Program-made: the position numbers and the translations under genes
Shown here: piece after piece, positions 36,910 to 45,484 of the stretch
Numbering within the stretch: the first letter of the stretch is position 1
Layout of the letters: every line of letters begins with the position of its first letter
The notes under the pieces: model-generated
The model's input: only the letters and a program-made list of their open reading frames with translations
What the model was told of the DNA's origin: nothing
The model's database searches: none
Assembly: GCA_037623315.1 (NCBI GenBank)
Contig: JBBJJH010000010.1
Span: 62,001 to 126,000 of the forward strand
Length of the DNA: 64,000 nucleotides
Origin: Halanaerobiaceae bacterium ANBcell28
Lineage (GTDB): Bacteria; Bacillota; Halanaerobiia; Halanaerobiales; DTU029
Direction: 5' to 3'

Positions 36910-37716
36910 TTATATAAAAATAATACTCGCCATACGTCCAGTCCTTCCATTTTCTTTTCGATAAGAATAAAACAAATCATTATTTTTATAAGTACAATAC
37001 TCACTTAAAATAATTTGCTTTGATAAGACACCAACTTCTTCCAAAATACTTATATTGACTTGCCATAGGTCTAATAAATACTGGTCACTTCCCTTATAAA
37101 CAACAAAATCTTGCCATTTAGGAAATTCTCTTTTTAATTTATCTATCACCACATCATTTACTAAATAATTATCTCTAGATATAGATGGACCTATGCCTAC
37201 CCATAGTTTTTCACAATTTATATTAAAAGTATTTTGCATTTCATTTATCGTTTTTAATGCTATTTTACTAACTGTGCCCTTCCAACCAGCATGAGCTAAA
37301 GCAATTATATTTTTTTCAGGTTCTAGAAAAAATAAAGGAACACAATCTGCATAGAAAGAAATCAAGGGAATACCTTTTCTTGCTGTAATTAAAGCATCAA
37401 CACCAGGGATACAAGTTTTATAATTCCTAGCTCCAGCTCCTTTATCTTTATCACCAACAATATAAACATTATTCCCGTGCACCTGCTCAGCAGCAACAAA
37501 ATCACTAGAATTAATACCTGTAGCGTTGGCTATTTTTTTTCTATTTTCAAGCACATCTTCTTTATTATCTTGTGTATGAAGCCCTAAATTTAATGAACTA
37601 TAATTACCACAACTTACACCACCTAATCTAGAAGTAAAATAAGCTTTAACTCCAAGATTACAAAATTCTTCAATTCTAAGATATTGTACACCATTATTTT
37701 CGATCCAGGAAAACAC
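36910..37716 (-). CDS. pgeF: PgeF/YlmD-family multicopper-type purine nucleoside enzyme
   Basis: 268 residues. Conserved metal-site residues are visible: His in AEQVHGNNVYIVG (near 78), Cys in FYADCVPLFF (near 130), and His in ALAHAGWKGT (near 146). Members were once called laccase-like polyphenol oxidases; relatives have purine nucleoside phosphorylase/adenosine deaminase activity, and E. coli PgeF is linked to editing of peptidoglycan precursors. GTG start with AAGGAGAA upstream. 15 bases after nrdR. Confidence 0.92.
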   Translation of the reverse strand: MFSWIENNGVQYLRIEEFCNLGVKAYFTSRLGGVSCGNYSSLNLGLHTQDNKEDVLENRKKIANATGINSSDFVAAEQVHGNNVYIVGDKDKGAGARNYKTCIPGVDALITARKGIPLISFYADCVPLFFLEPEKNIIALAHAGWKGTVSKIALKTINEMQNTFNINCEKLWVGIGPSISRDNYLVNDVVIDKLKREFPKWQDFVVYKGSDQYLLDLWQVNISILEEVGVLSKQIILSEYCTYKNNDLFYSYRKENGRTGRMASIIFI

Positions 37717-37730
37717 GTATATTCTCCTTC

Positions 37731-38183
37731 CTAATCATCTAATAATCTTTCTAATTCTTGCTTAAACTTTATTACATCTTTAAATTGTCTATAAACAGAT
37801 GCAAATCTCACATAAGCAACTTCATCAAGTTTTTTAAGATGATTCATAACTAGTTCACCGATTTCAGTAGTAGATACTTCTTGTTTCATCCCATTTCTCA
37901 ACTCTTTTTCGATTTCTTTAGTTAGTTGCTCAAGTACTTGTTGACTTATAGGTCTTTTTTCGCAAGCTTTTAACATTCCAGTTATAAGTTTATTTCTATC
38001 AAACAATTCACGTTGTCCATCTTTTTTAAATACCATCAAAGGAATATCTTCTATACGTTCGTAAGTGGTAAACCTTTCTTTGCATTCAAGACATTCTCTA
38101 CGTCTTCTAATACAACTATGTTCTTCAGTATATCGGGAATCCACTACTTTACTTTCTAGATGATTACAATAAGGACATTTCAT
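37731..38183 (-). CDS. nrdR: Transcriptional repressor NrdR
   Basis: 150 residues. N-terminal zinc ribbon with CPYC and CLEC pairs (residues 3-34) and an ATP-cone domain (about 49-139). NrdR senses ATP/dATP and represses ribonucleotide reductase genes. No nrd gene is in the window. Lies between ylmC and pgeF. The start ATG has AGGAGG upstream. Confidence 0.96.
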   Translation of the reverse strand: MKCPYCNHLESKVVDSRYTEEHSCIRRRRECLECKERFTTYERIEDIPLMVFKKDGQRELFDRNKLITGMLKACEKRPISQQVLEQLTKEIEKELRNGMKQEVSTTEIGELVMNHLKKLDEVAYVRFASVYRQFKDVIKFKQELERLLDD

Positions 38184-38245
38184 TTCATTATAGACCTCCT
38201 AGTATTAACATACTCAATATTAGTATAACATAGTTTCATTATTTT

Positions 38246-38497
38246 TTAAACTTCTAAATCCCTATCTAATTCAACTAATATAACATCTTCACCTATTTTT
38301 TTTATTTCTTTCCAGCTTATTATTATGTCATTTTTTTTAGAAAAGAAACTAAATAATTTATTTTGATGAGCTGGTACGATAAATGCCTTAATTTGCCCAT
38401 TATTTAGTTCTATATCAACATCATCAATAAAACCTAGTTTTTTTCCCCTATCAATATCTATAACATCTTTCATTCTCAACTCTGAATTCTTCAACAC
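38246..38497 (-). CDS. YlmC/YmxH-family PRC-barrel protein
   Basis: 83 residues, one PRC-barrel domain (DVIDIDRGKKLGFIDDVDIE at 11-30, ending VILVELDRDLEV). YlmC/YmxH proteins accompany sporulation or division genes in endospore formers; role unknown. GTG start at 38497 with AAGGAGGG seven bases upstream. Downstream of the sporulation sigma genes and upstream of nrdR. Confidence 0.9.
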   Translation of the reverse strand: MLKNSELRMKDVIDIDRGKKLGFIDDVDIELNNGQIKAFIVPAHQNKLFSFFSKKNDIIISWKEIKKIGEDVILVELDRDLEV

Positions 38498-38568
38498 AAA
38501 AATCCCTCCTTAAAAAAATGAATACTTCTATCACAAAAGTATTATATGTTTAAGCTAGTGCAAATGTG

Positions 38569-38598
38569 AAAAACACACCTTTTTCAAGATGTGTTTTT
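38569..38598. terminator. Terminator after spoIIR
   Basis: AAAAACACA / TGTGTTTTT stem with an inner CTT/AAG pairing; T run on both strands. On the minus strand it ends the sigG-spoIIR transcript. Confidence 0.85.
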
Positions 38599-38668
38599 TT
38601 ATTCTTATAAGATTTTATATAAATAGGGAGTGACCCAGGATATTACGAAAAAGAAAGACATTTCTAAT

Positions 38669-39385
38669 TTATATATGCTCACTAGTAATATATTCTTCAT
38701 TTTTAAAATTATTATTTACAATAGTATCTTTAAATAATAGGTCTAATTTTTCTTGTAATATATTTAAAAGCTCAAATTCATAGTCTTCTTTATTTTCTTC
38801 TTCACTTGATTTATTCTCATTTTGTTTAAACCATTCAAGAAATTTAAATCTAAATTCAACGTTGTTCCAAGTTGTTTCAATAGAATCTTCATCTACACTC
38901 TCTTTTTCTACATTATCCACACATAGTGGAGGTAATAAAACACACCACCAATTAGTACCTTCTGCTTGTCCTAATAATATTCTTAAAGCTTTATATTGTC
39001 CAGCTTTTAAGCTCAATTCATCGTATGTACGTGTTGGAAAATTATAAGTTCCTAATTGTAGGGTAGCTTTATAATTTAATCCCTCATCCTTTAAAATTTT
39101 ATTTACATAATCGTTTAGATCATCTATATCACAAACAAAATCGGCATAAGTCATTCCAGAGTATTTTTCCATATACGTGATAACTTCATCTCTTATCTTT
39201 CTCTTTATATATTGATCTTTAGCTGTATTACTATTAGCAATTACATGAAATCTTAATAAATTATTATTTTTAAATGCATTTATATCTGGACTAGATTGTT
39301 TTAATACTATAGCACTGTTTACATTCAAACTCATCAGAATTATACTTAGGAAGATTACAAATAATAATATTCTTATTTTTTTCAT
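38669..39385 (-). CDS. spoIIR: Stage II sporulation protein R
   Basis: 238 residues. Start taken at the ATG 39385, after AAGGAGG (12 bases, somewhat long); an upstream in-frame ATG at 39409 contains that site. N-terminal signal/anchor (about 5-25), then the SpoIIR domain with NNLLRFHVIANSNTAKDQYIK (about 42) and the conserved EGTNWWCVLLPPLC (about 143). SpoIIR is made in the forespore, exported, and triggers SpoIIGA in the mother-cell membrane to cut pro-SigE. One base after the sigG stop. spoIIR next to sigG/sigE/spoIIGA is a tight functional cluster not seen in Bacillus. Confidence 0.92.
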   Translation of the reverse strand: MKKIRILLFVIFLSIILMSLNVNSAIVLKQSSPDINAFKNNNLLRFHVIANSNTAKDQYIKRKIRDEVITYMEKYSGMTYADFVCDIDDLNDYVNKILKDEGLNYKATLQLGTYNFPTRTYDELSLKAGQYKALRILLGQAEGTNWWCVLLPPLCVDNVEKESVDEDSIETTWNNVEFRFKFLEWFKQNENKSSEEENKEDYEFELLNILQEKLDLLFKDTIVNNNFKNEEYITSEHI

Positions 39386-39386
39386 A

Positions 39387-40172
39387 TTATGTTTTTTCCT
39401 CCTTAACATGCCTTTTTAACCTTTTAAGAGCTGCTTTTTCTAATCTTGAAACTTGAGCTTGAGATATCCCTATTTCGTCTGCAACTTCCATTTGAGTTTT
39501 TCCTTCATAAAAACGAAAAGACAAAATCAATTTTTCTCTAGCATTTAACCTACGTAATGCTTCTCTAACAGCTATACCTTCTAACCAACTTTCATCTTCT
39601 GACTTCTTATCACTTATTTGATCCATAACAAATATAGGATCTCCACCATCATGATATATTGGTTCAAAAAGAGATATTGGATCTTGAATCGCATCTAAAG
39701 CGAATATTATATCTGATCTTGGTATTCCTAATTCTTTAGAAATATCATTTAAGCTAGGTTCCTCAGACTTTTTATTCTTTAAACTTTCCTTTATTTGTAA
39801 TGCTTTATATGCAGTATCTCTTAATGATCGGCTTACTCTTATTGGATTATTGTCTCTAAGATATCTTCTGATTTCGCCAATAATCATCGGTACAGCATAA
39901 GTAGAAAATCTAACATTTTTACTTAAATCAAAATTATCAATGGCTTTCATTAAACCAATACATCCTACTTGAAAAAGATCATCAACATTTTCTCCTCTAT
40001 TATTAAACCGTTGAATAACACTCAAAACCAATCGTAAATTTCCACTAACAATAGTATTACGAGCATTTTCATCGCCACTTTGCATTTCTTTAAATAAAAC
40101 TCGCATTTCTTTATTACTTAAAACTGGCAGTTCTGATGTATTTACTCCACTAATTTCAACTTTATTACCCAT
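39387..40172 (-). CDS. sigG: RNA polymerase sporulation sigma factor SigG
   Basis: 261 residues, very close in pattern to Bacillus SigG: KVEISGVNTSELPVL at the N-terminus, region 2 with NVDDLFQVGCIGLMKAIDNF, RFSTYAVPMIIGEIRRYLRD, and region 4 with GKTQMEVADEIGISQAQVSR. It drives late forespore genes. A SigF-like promoter stands upstream (40238-40266), as expected, and terminators separate it from sigE. Confidence 0.95.
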   Translation of the reverse strand: MGNKVEISGVNTSELPVLSNKEMRVLFKEMQSGDENARNTIVSGNLRLVLSVIQRFNNRGENVDDLFQVGCIGLMKAIDNFDLSKNVRFSTYAVPMIIGEIRRYLRDNNPIRVSRSLRDTAYKALQIKESLKNKKSEEPSLNDISKELGIPRSDIIFALDAIQDPISLFEPIYHDGGDPIFVMDQISDKKSEDESWLEGIAVREALRRLNAREKLILSFRFYEGKTQMEVADEIGISQAQVSRLEKAALKRLKRHVKEEKT

Positions 40173-40237
40173 ATTATTCCCCCTGGATGGATATAGAGTG
40201 TATTTGATCCTACTACTGAACCAAATGTTCCATTAAA

Positions 40238-40266
40238 CATTATTTCCAGGTAAATCTTATTTATAC
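40238..40266 (-). promoter_or_regulatory. Candidate SigF-type promoter of sigG-spoIIR
   Basis: Minus strand: -10 GGAAATAATG (40238-40247) fits the forespore pattern GGnnAnAATR exactly, and GTATA (40262-40266) fits the -35. The 14-base spacer is about two short of the usual 16, so this is tentative. Confidence 0.4.
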
Positions 40267-40308
40267 ATGGAAGATATTACATTAACCGCTTATTCTTTTT
40301 GGAAAATA

Positions 40309-40336
40309 AATAAGAGAGGCATCTCACCCCTCTTAT
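40309..40336 (-). terminator. Second terminator between sigE and sigG
   Basis: Minus-strand ATAAGAG / CTCTTAT with an inner GG/CC pairing, followed by TTATTTTCC. Weaker than the one at 40382-40407. Confidence 0.5.
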
Positions 40337-40381
40337 AAAACTGCATATGTGATAATCTATTTTTTATATTTCATAAAAAAA

Positions 40382-40407
40382 GAGGCTCCTCATTCTGAGA
40401 CAGCCCC
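40382..40407 (-). terminator. Terminator of spoIIGA-sigE
   Basis: Minus-strand stem GGGGCT / AGCCTC with an inner TCTCA/TGAGG pairing, followed by TTTTTTT. Keeps early mother-cell sigE transcription apart from forespore sigG. Confidence 0.8.
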
Positions 40408-40419
40408 TTCACAAAATAT

Positions 40420-41157
40420 TTAAATCATTTTAGCAACTTCCTTTTTTAACTTTTTAATAATCCTTTTTTCTAACCTTGAAATATAAGATTGGGAAATACC
40501 CAGGATATCTGCCACGTCTTTTTGTGTTTTTGTATCTCCAGATTTAATTAAGCCAAATCTTAAAATCAGTATTTTTCTTTCTCTTTTAGATAAAGCACCC
40601 ATAGCCTTTTTTAATAAATCTCTATCGACTTCTGATTCTATATTTTTATAAATTATATCTGCTTCTGTACCCATTATATCTGATAATTTTAATTCATTAC
40701 CATCCCAATCAATATTTAGTGGATCATCAAAGGAAATTTCACTTCTTTTCTTATTATTTTTTCGTAAATACATTAATATCTCATTTTCAATACATCTCGA
40801 TGCATAAGTAGCCAACTTTATTTTCTTTTCAACATCAAATGTACGTACAGCTTTAATCAATCCTATTGTACCAATTGAAACTAAATCTTCAATGTCAACA
40901 CCAGTATTATTAAATTTCCTCGCAATATATACAACTAAACGGAGATTATGTTTTATTAGTAATTGTTTAACTCCTTCTTCACCATTACCTAATCTCTCCA
41001 ATAAAAAATACTCTTCATCATCTTCTAAAGGGGGTGGAAGCATCTCACTACTTCCTAGATAATATATAGGAGAACGATAAAATCCAAACTTTCTCAATAA
41101 TTTTATCCACTTGATTTGAATGTTAATTTTCAAAAAATAGTAAAATCTTTTTAGCAT
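40420..41157 (-). CDS. sigE: Sporulation sigma factor SigE precursor
   Basis: 245 residues from the ATG at 41157 (AAGGAG eight bases upstream). The N-terminus is a cleavable amphipathic pro-sequence (about 1-35, ending near [16 protein letters not shown]), as in Bacillus pro-SigE. Region 2 has [18 protein letters not shown] and [20 protein letters not shown], both near identical to Bacillus SigE; region 4 ends [17 protein letters not shown]. SpoIIGA, encoded 73 bases upstream, should remove the pro-sequence to activate mother-cell transcription. Confidence 0.96.
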   Translation of the reverse strand: MLKRFYYFLKINIQIKWIKLLRKFGFYRSPIYYLGSSEMLPPPLEDDEEYFLLERLGNGEEGVKQLLIKHNLRLVVYIARKFNNTGVDIEDLVSIGTIGLIKAVRTFDVEKKIKLATYASRCIENEILMYLRKNNKKRSEISFDDPLNIDWDGNELKLSDIMGTEADIIYKNIESEVDRDLLKKAMGALSKRERKILILRFGLIKSGDTKTQKDVADILGISQSYISRLEKRIIKKLKKEVAKMI

Positions 41158-41230
41158 CCTATATGCTCCTTTCCATACTATAAAGAAAAACACCAGCAAA
41201 TCAGAACAAATTAGTGTAGCAATAAATTTT

Positions 41231-42118
41231 TTATACAGCTTTTATTAATTTAGGATGTACTAATGCTTGATATTCATTACTAATATCTAGCCTCCTTTTG
41301 CTTAAAGCAATTATACACTTTTGAGTCTTTAAAGATTCGCTATTATAGATTAGTTCAATATAATCAGGGCGAAATCCTATTAAAATACCATGTTCTTTAC
41401 CTAGATCTGAGAACGGTATAATCCTTAGTCTGCTTCCATAATCAAACTCATTAAACAAATCAATACATTCCATATAATCATCTTTGGATAGTAATTCTTT
41501 CTGTATGACTTCCGGAAACAAAGTGACAAAATTTTCTTTATTTACTATTATGACAGGAACCTGGCTTAATGGATCAATCAAGCTATTTCCAGTATCTAAT
41601 AAACCAAGTAATTCTACTTTTTTTTCCTGAAAATAAATTTTAACTGGTAAAAAGTATTCATCCACTTTTCTATATTTTTGAAACAAAAACCATCCAAAGT
41701 TAGCAATGATAAAAATAATGAAAATTGCTAATGCTAGTAATTGAATTCTAGGCCTATAGGGAGTTGTACCGATTAAATAAAAAAATGCTATTGTTGTCCC
41801 TATTGTAATAAAACTAACCATATACAAATATAGAATGGCCTTGAAGGTTTGCTTTAAACTTAAGCCAATAAATCCAACTTTTATTATTACAATGGATAAT
41901 ACGAGATTTAAAACTATGTTAATTAGAAAATATAATATGCTAGCAAAACTTACAGTTTGAAGTATTATTACTATAAAGAGATAAATGCTAGCAATTAGCG
42001 CTGCTAACGTTAACCTAAACATTGTATAATCAAAATCTAAAATTTTGGCTACAGCCCATATGATAGCAAAAGTCATTAAAAAATTATTAATAAAAGTTAT
42101 ATCTGCATAAACTATCAT
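41231..42118 (-). CDS. spoIIGA: Pro-SigE processing protease SpoIIGA
   Basis: 295 residues. Five membrane helices occupy residues 1-150; the C-terminal cytoplasmic domain has the aspartic protease element [20 protein letters not shown] (about 172-191), with the catalytic Asp in DTGN. It acts as a septal dimer and is switched on by SpoIIR. First gene of the spoIIG-type operon; a candidate promoter with an Spo0A-like box is upstream. Confidence 0.95.
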   Translation of the reverse strand: MIVYADITFINNFLMTFAIIWAVAKILDFDYTMFRLTLAALIASIYLFIVIILQTVSFASILYFLINIVLNLVLSIVIIKVGFIGLSLKQTFKAILYLYMVSFITIGTTIAFFYLIGTTPYRPRIQLLALAIFIIFIIANFGWFLFQKYRKVDEYFLPVKIYFQEKKVELLGLLDTGNSLIDPLSQVPVIIVNKENFVTLFPEVIQKELLSKDDYMECIDLFNEFDYGSRLRIIPFSDLGKEHGILIGFRPDYIELIYNSESLKTQKCIIALSKRRLDISNEYQALVHPKLIKAV

Positions 42119-42169
42119 ATAATAACCACCTAACTATCCTTCTAATTTAAATTATATGAATAAAAAATG

Positions 42170-42204
42170 AATCTATGCTAAAGTTTTTTATCTTATTTTG
42201 TCAA
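42170..42204 (-). promoter_or_regulatory. spoIIG-like promoter with overlapping Spo0A-like box
   Basis: Minus strand TTGACA (42199-42204) overlaps TTTGACA, one base from the Spo0A box TTCGACA. No -10 lies at 17 bases; the best candidates (ATAGAT/TAGATT, 42170-42176) lie 21-23 bases away. A consensus -35 with an over-long spacer, driven by Spo0A, is the known design of the Bacillus spoIIG promoter. Confidence 0.5.
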
Positions 42205-42221
42205 AAAGCCTTTAAATCAAA

Positions 42222-42252
42222 AATCTCGACACTATAATATAGTATCGAGATT
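42222..42252 (-). terminator. Terminator of the dcw operon after ftsZ
   Basis: Minus-strand AATCTCGATACTAT / ATAGTGTCGAGATT hairpin (one mismatch) followed by TTTTG; separates ftsZ from spoIIGA. Confidence 0.85.
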
Positions 42253-42315
42253 AATTCATATTGATATAATATACGTAAAAAATGCTAAATAATTTATTAC
42301 TTAATATTATTAATT

Positions 42316-43380
42316 TTAAGCCTTTTGACGTCGCAAAAATGCTGGTATATCTAGATCATCTCCAGAAAAATTTTCAATATCAAAATCATCTTCAACTTTA
42401 ATATTTTCATCTTTTTTCTTTGGAGGTTTCGCATCAAATCCTGTAGCTATAACAGTTACCTGTACTTCATCTTCAAAATCTTCGTCAATTACCGCTCCAA
42501 GGATAATATTAGCATTAGGATCAGCAACTTCCTGAATAATTCGTGCTGCTTCATTTGCTTCATGAATCCCTAAATTCATACCACCAGTTATGTTTAATAG
42601 AACTCCCTTAGCTCCATCTATAGAAGCTTCCAATAAAGGAGAAGCAATAGCCAACTTTGCAGCTTCTGCTGCACGACTATCTCCCTTAGCCCTGCCAATA
42701 CCCATTAAAGCTGACCCTGCATCAGTCATAATGGTTTTTACATCAGCAAAGTCTAAGTTTATAATACCAGTAATAGTTATTAAATCAGAAATTCCTTGTA
42801 CACCTTGTCTCAAAACATCATCTGCAATTTTAAAAGCATCTAATAAGCTTGTCTGTTTTTCTGCTACTTCTAAAAGACGATCATTTGGTATAACAATCAA
42901 AGTATCAACACTGTCTTTAAGATTATTTACTCCTAATTGTGCTTTATCCATTCTTTTACGGCCTTCAACAGTTAAAGGTTTTGTTACAACGGCTACTGTA
43001 AGAGCACCTAAATTTTTAGCAATATCAGCAACAACCGGAGCTGCTCCTGTGCCTGTTCCACCACCCATACCAGCAGTAACAAAAACCATATCTGCACCCT
43101 CTAGTGCTTTAGCTACTTCATCTCTACTCTCTTCTGCTGCTTCTTTTCCAATCTCAGGATTTGAGCCAGCCCCAAGACCTCTAGTAATTTTTTCACCTAT
43201 TCTTATAGTTCTACCAGCATTAGAGGATAATAAGGCTTGAGCGTCAGTGTTAATGGCTATAAACTCCACTCCATCAAGTCCCTGCTCTATCATTCTATTT
43301 ACTGCATTATTTCCGCCTCCACCAACACCTACAACTTTTATATTAGCAAATTGCTCAATTTCTGTTCCAATGTCAAACAC
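42316..43380 (-). CDS. ftsZ: Cell division GTPase FtsZ
   Basis: 354 residues. Tubulin-like: GTP-binding [13 protein letters not shown] (about 106-118), T7 loop [11 protein letters not shown] (about 207), and the C-terminal conserved peptide [11 protein letters not shown] that binds FtsA and SepF, both encoded here. It polymerises into the division ring. GTG start with AAAGGAAA upstream. Last gene of the dcw operon. Confidence 0.97.
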   Translation of the reverse strand: MFDIGTEIEQFANIKVVGVGGGGNNAVNRMIEQGLDGVEFIAINTDAQALLSSNAGRTIRIGEKITRGLGAGSNPEIGKEAAEESRDEVAKALEGADMVFVTAGMGGGTGTGAAPVVADIAKNLGALTVAVVTKPLTVEGRKRMDKAQLGVNNLKDSVDTLIVIPNDRLLEVAEKQTSLLDAFKIADDVLRQGVQGISDLITITGIINLDFADVKTIMTDAGSALMGIGRAKGDSRAAEAAKLAIASPLLEASIDGAKGVLLNITGGMNLGIHEANEAARIIQEVADPNANIILGAVIDEDFEDEVQVTVIATGFDAKPPKKKDENIKVEDDFDIENFSGDDLDIPAFLRRQKA

Positions 43381-43412
43381 TTTCCTTTACCTCCCTAATG
43401 TCACAAGTATAT

Positions 43413-44681
43413 CTAAAAAAAGTCACTTAACCAATTTTTTAACTTATAGAAAAAATCTCCTACTACTTCGTTATTAAAATGCTTTTTGCTAACAGGCTTC
43501 TGATATTTTGCTCCATATTCTATTAAACCAACTGCTGTTGAAAAAATAGCTTTAGGAACTTTTTCTCCCTTTTTAATGTATACAGGATTATCAACCACAT
43601 CAGATAATCCATTAATATGGGCAGGCTCTCCAAAGCGAACAGGTAACTCTATAATACTAGAAGCTAAATCATCTGCGCCTGTAAGTAATGAAGCACCACC
43701 AGTTATTACTACTCCTGCTGGGGTCATATCTCTACTTCCTAACCTATCAAGCTCACGTTTTATTAGAGTAAAGATCTCATGCATTCTTGGTTCTATTACT
43801 TCACACAAAGCTTTCAAAGCAACCTGCCTTTGCTTTTTCCCACTAGCTGTTGAAATATCTAAAAATTTCTCCTCATCAGCTAATTCACTTATAGCTAAAC
43901 CATGCATAATTTTTATCTTCTCTGCTTCTACTATTGGCGTTCTAAGCCCTACAGCTATATCATTACTTACATGATTACCTCCAACAGGTATAATAGCTGT
44001 ATAAGAAATACTACCTTCTTGAAAGACTATTAAATCAGTTGTTCCTCCACCAATATCAATAAGTACAACACCTAATTCTTTTTCGTCTAATGTTAAGACA
44101 GATTCACTAGATGCTAAAGGTTCTAATACTATATCATCAACACTCAGACCAGCTCTCAAGACACTTTTGACAAGATTTTGTATAGAAGTGCTTGAACCTG
44201 TTACTATATGTGTTTCTACCTCTAATCTTACCCCTGACATGCCTAGAGGATCTTTTATACCAGCACAACCATCAACGATAAATTCTCGAGCCAATACATG
44301 TATCATTTCTTCTTCTGCAGATAAAGGAACAATTTTAGCTGCTTCCATTACCCTATTAATGTCTGTCTCTTTTATCTCTTTTTCTTCACCAGTAACAGCA
44401 ACTACGCCATGACTATTCAATGAAGAGATATGTGCTCCAGCTATTCCTACGTAAGCAGAGTCAATAGTAATTCCAGCCATACGTTCAGCTTTTTTATAGG
44501 CATCTTTAATGGCTTTACTCGTTTCATCAATATCAACTACAATACCTTTACGTAAACCATGTGAAGGAGAGAGACCTATTCCTATAATATCTATATTATT
44601 ATCCTCATAAACTTCTGCTATAATTGCACAAATCTTGGTTGTCCCAATATCAAGTCCAGTAACGATTCTACGACTACCCAC
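43413..44681 (-). CDS. ftsA: Cell division protein FtsA
   Basis: 422 residues. Actin/HSP70 fold: phosphate-1 loop VTGLDIGTTKICAIIAEV (7-24), phosphate-2 VVLIDIGGGTTDLIVF (about 205-220), adenosine loop GVVITGGASLLTG (about 324). The C-terminal amphipathic helix FYKLKNWLSDFF is the membrane anchor. It tethers FtsZ to the membrane and recruits later division proteins. GTG start after GGAGGAGGT. Confidence 0.96.
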   Translation of the reverse strand: MGSRRIVTGLDIGTTKICAIIAEVYEDNNIDIIGIGLSPSHGLRKGIVVDIDETSKAIKDAYKKAERMAGITIDSAYVGIAGAHISSLNSHGVVAVTGEEKEIKETDINRVMEAAKIVPLSAEEEMIHVLAREFIVDGCAGIKDPLGMSGVRLEVETHIVTGSSTSIQNLVKSVLRAGLSVDDIVLEPLASSESVLTLDEKELGVVLIDIGGGTTDLIVFQEGSISYTAIIPVGGNHVSNDIAVGLRTPIVEAEKIKIMHGLAISELADEEKFLDISTASGKKQRQVALKALCEVIEPRMHEIFTLIKRELDRLGSRDMTPAGVVITGGASLLTGADDLASSIIELPVRFGEPAHINGLSDVVDNPVYIKKGEKVPKAIFSTAVGLIEYGAKYQKPVSKKHFNNEVVGDFFYKLKNWLSDFF

Positions 44682-44769
44682 AAATTTTACCTCCTCCCCA
44701 AAAGCAAAGTAAGTCTAATCAATAAATTCAACATTAATATGAAAATTCCTCTTTTTCTAAGTAAATAAA

Positions 44770-45465
44770 TTACTTTAATTTTATAACAGGCTTATTAAAT
44801 AATCGTATATCTATATATTTAATATCTAAACCTTCTTCTTTACTTTTAAATAATATTGATTCTAATGTTCGAAACTTCTCTTCTAATCTATTAATGTTAC
44901 CTAAATAAATAGACACTTCACGTTTATATAATAATAACTCATTTTCTTTTTCTTCATATCTAATTAAATCAATGACAGCTCTAATGTCAGTATTCAAGTG
45001 CTCTAAAGCTTGTACTATTTCTTCAAAAAGGGGCGAAAAAGATATATGCTGTAAATTTAAATTATATGCTAAACCTTGAACTTCTGGAATTGATACATCT
45101 AATTCTTTATTAAATATAAAACCGTCTGCTGTAAATCTTAGGTATTCGCCATGATTAATTATTTTCGCCAAAGGTTCTCTCTCTTTTACAGTAATCAAAA
45201 GTGAATCAGGATATTTTTTTTGAACATTAACTTCTTTAATTAAAGAATTTTTTAATAATATGCTTTTTATTTTCCTTTGATCAATTAAAAAAATATTTGT
45301 ATTCTCAAATTCGTATAACTTTTTAGCTATTTCATCTTCATTACTTAAAATCATACCTTCAAACTCTATATCTTGTATAGTAAAGATAGGTGACATAGAA
45401 AACGAAGTAATAATAGCAATACTAATAACAGTTATTAAAAAGAATAAGAATTTATCCTGTGACAT
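44770..45465 (-). CDS. ftsQ: Cell division protein FtsQ/DivIB
   Basis: 231 residues. Short cytoplasmic N-terminus, one membrane helix (about 8-26), then a POTRA domain (about 30-98: FTIQDIEFEGMILSNEDEI, ending LLITVKEREPLAKII) and a beta domain. Forms the trimer with FtsL and DivIC/FtsB that controls septal wall synthesis. In Firmicutes murB often lies next to it; here murC is directly upstream instead. Confidence 0.9.
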   Translation of the reverse strand: MSQDKFLFFLITVISIAIITSFSMSPIFTIQDIEFEGMILSNEDEIAKKLYEFENTNIFLIDQRKIKSILLKNSLIKEVNVQKKYPDSLLITVKEREPLAKIINHGEYLRFTADGFIFNKELDVSIPEVQGLAYNLNLQHISFSPLFEEIVQALEHLNTDIRAVIDLIRYEEKENELLLYKREVSIYLGNINRLEEKFRTLESILFKSKEEGLDIKYIDIRLFNKPVIKLK

Positions 45466-45484
45466 TTAAGCTAAGCCTCCTTGC

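Noticed and set aside
42590-43240. Long plus-strand open frame opposite ftsZ
   Set aside because: It is a shadow of ftsZ: no ribosome-binding site and a repetitive composition that mirrors the ftsZ codons.
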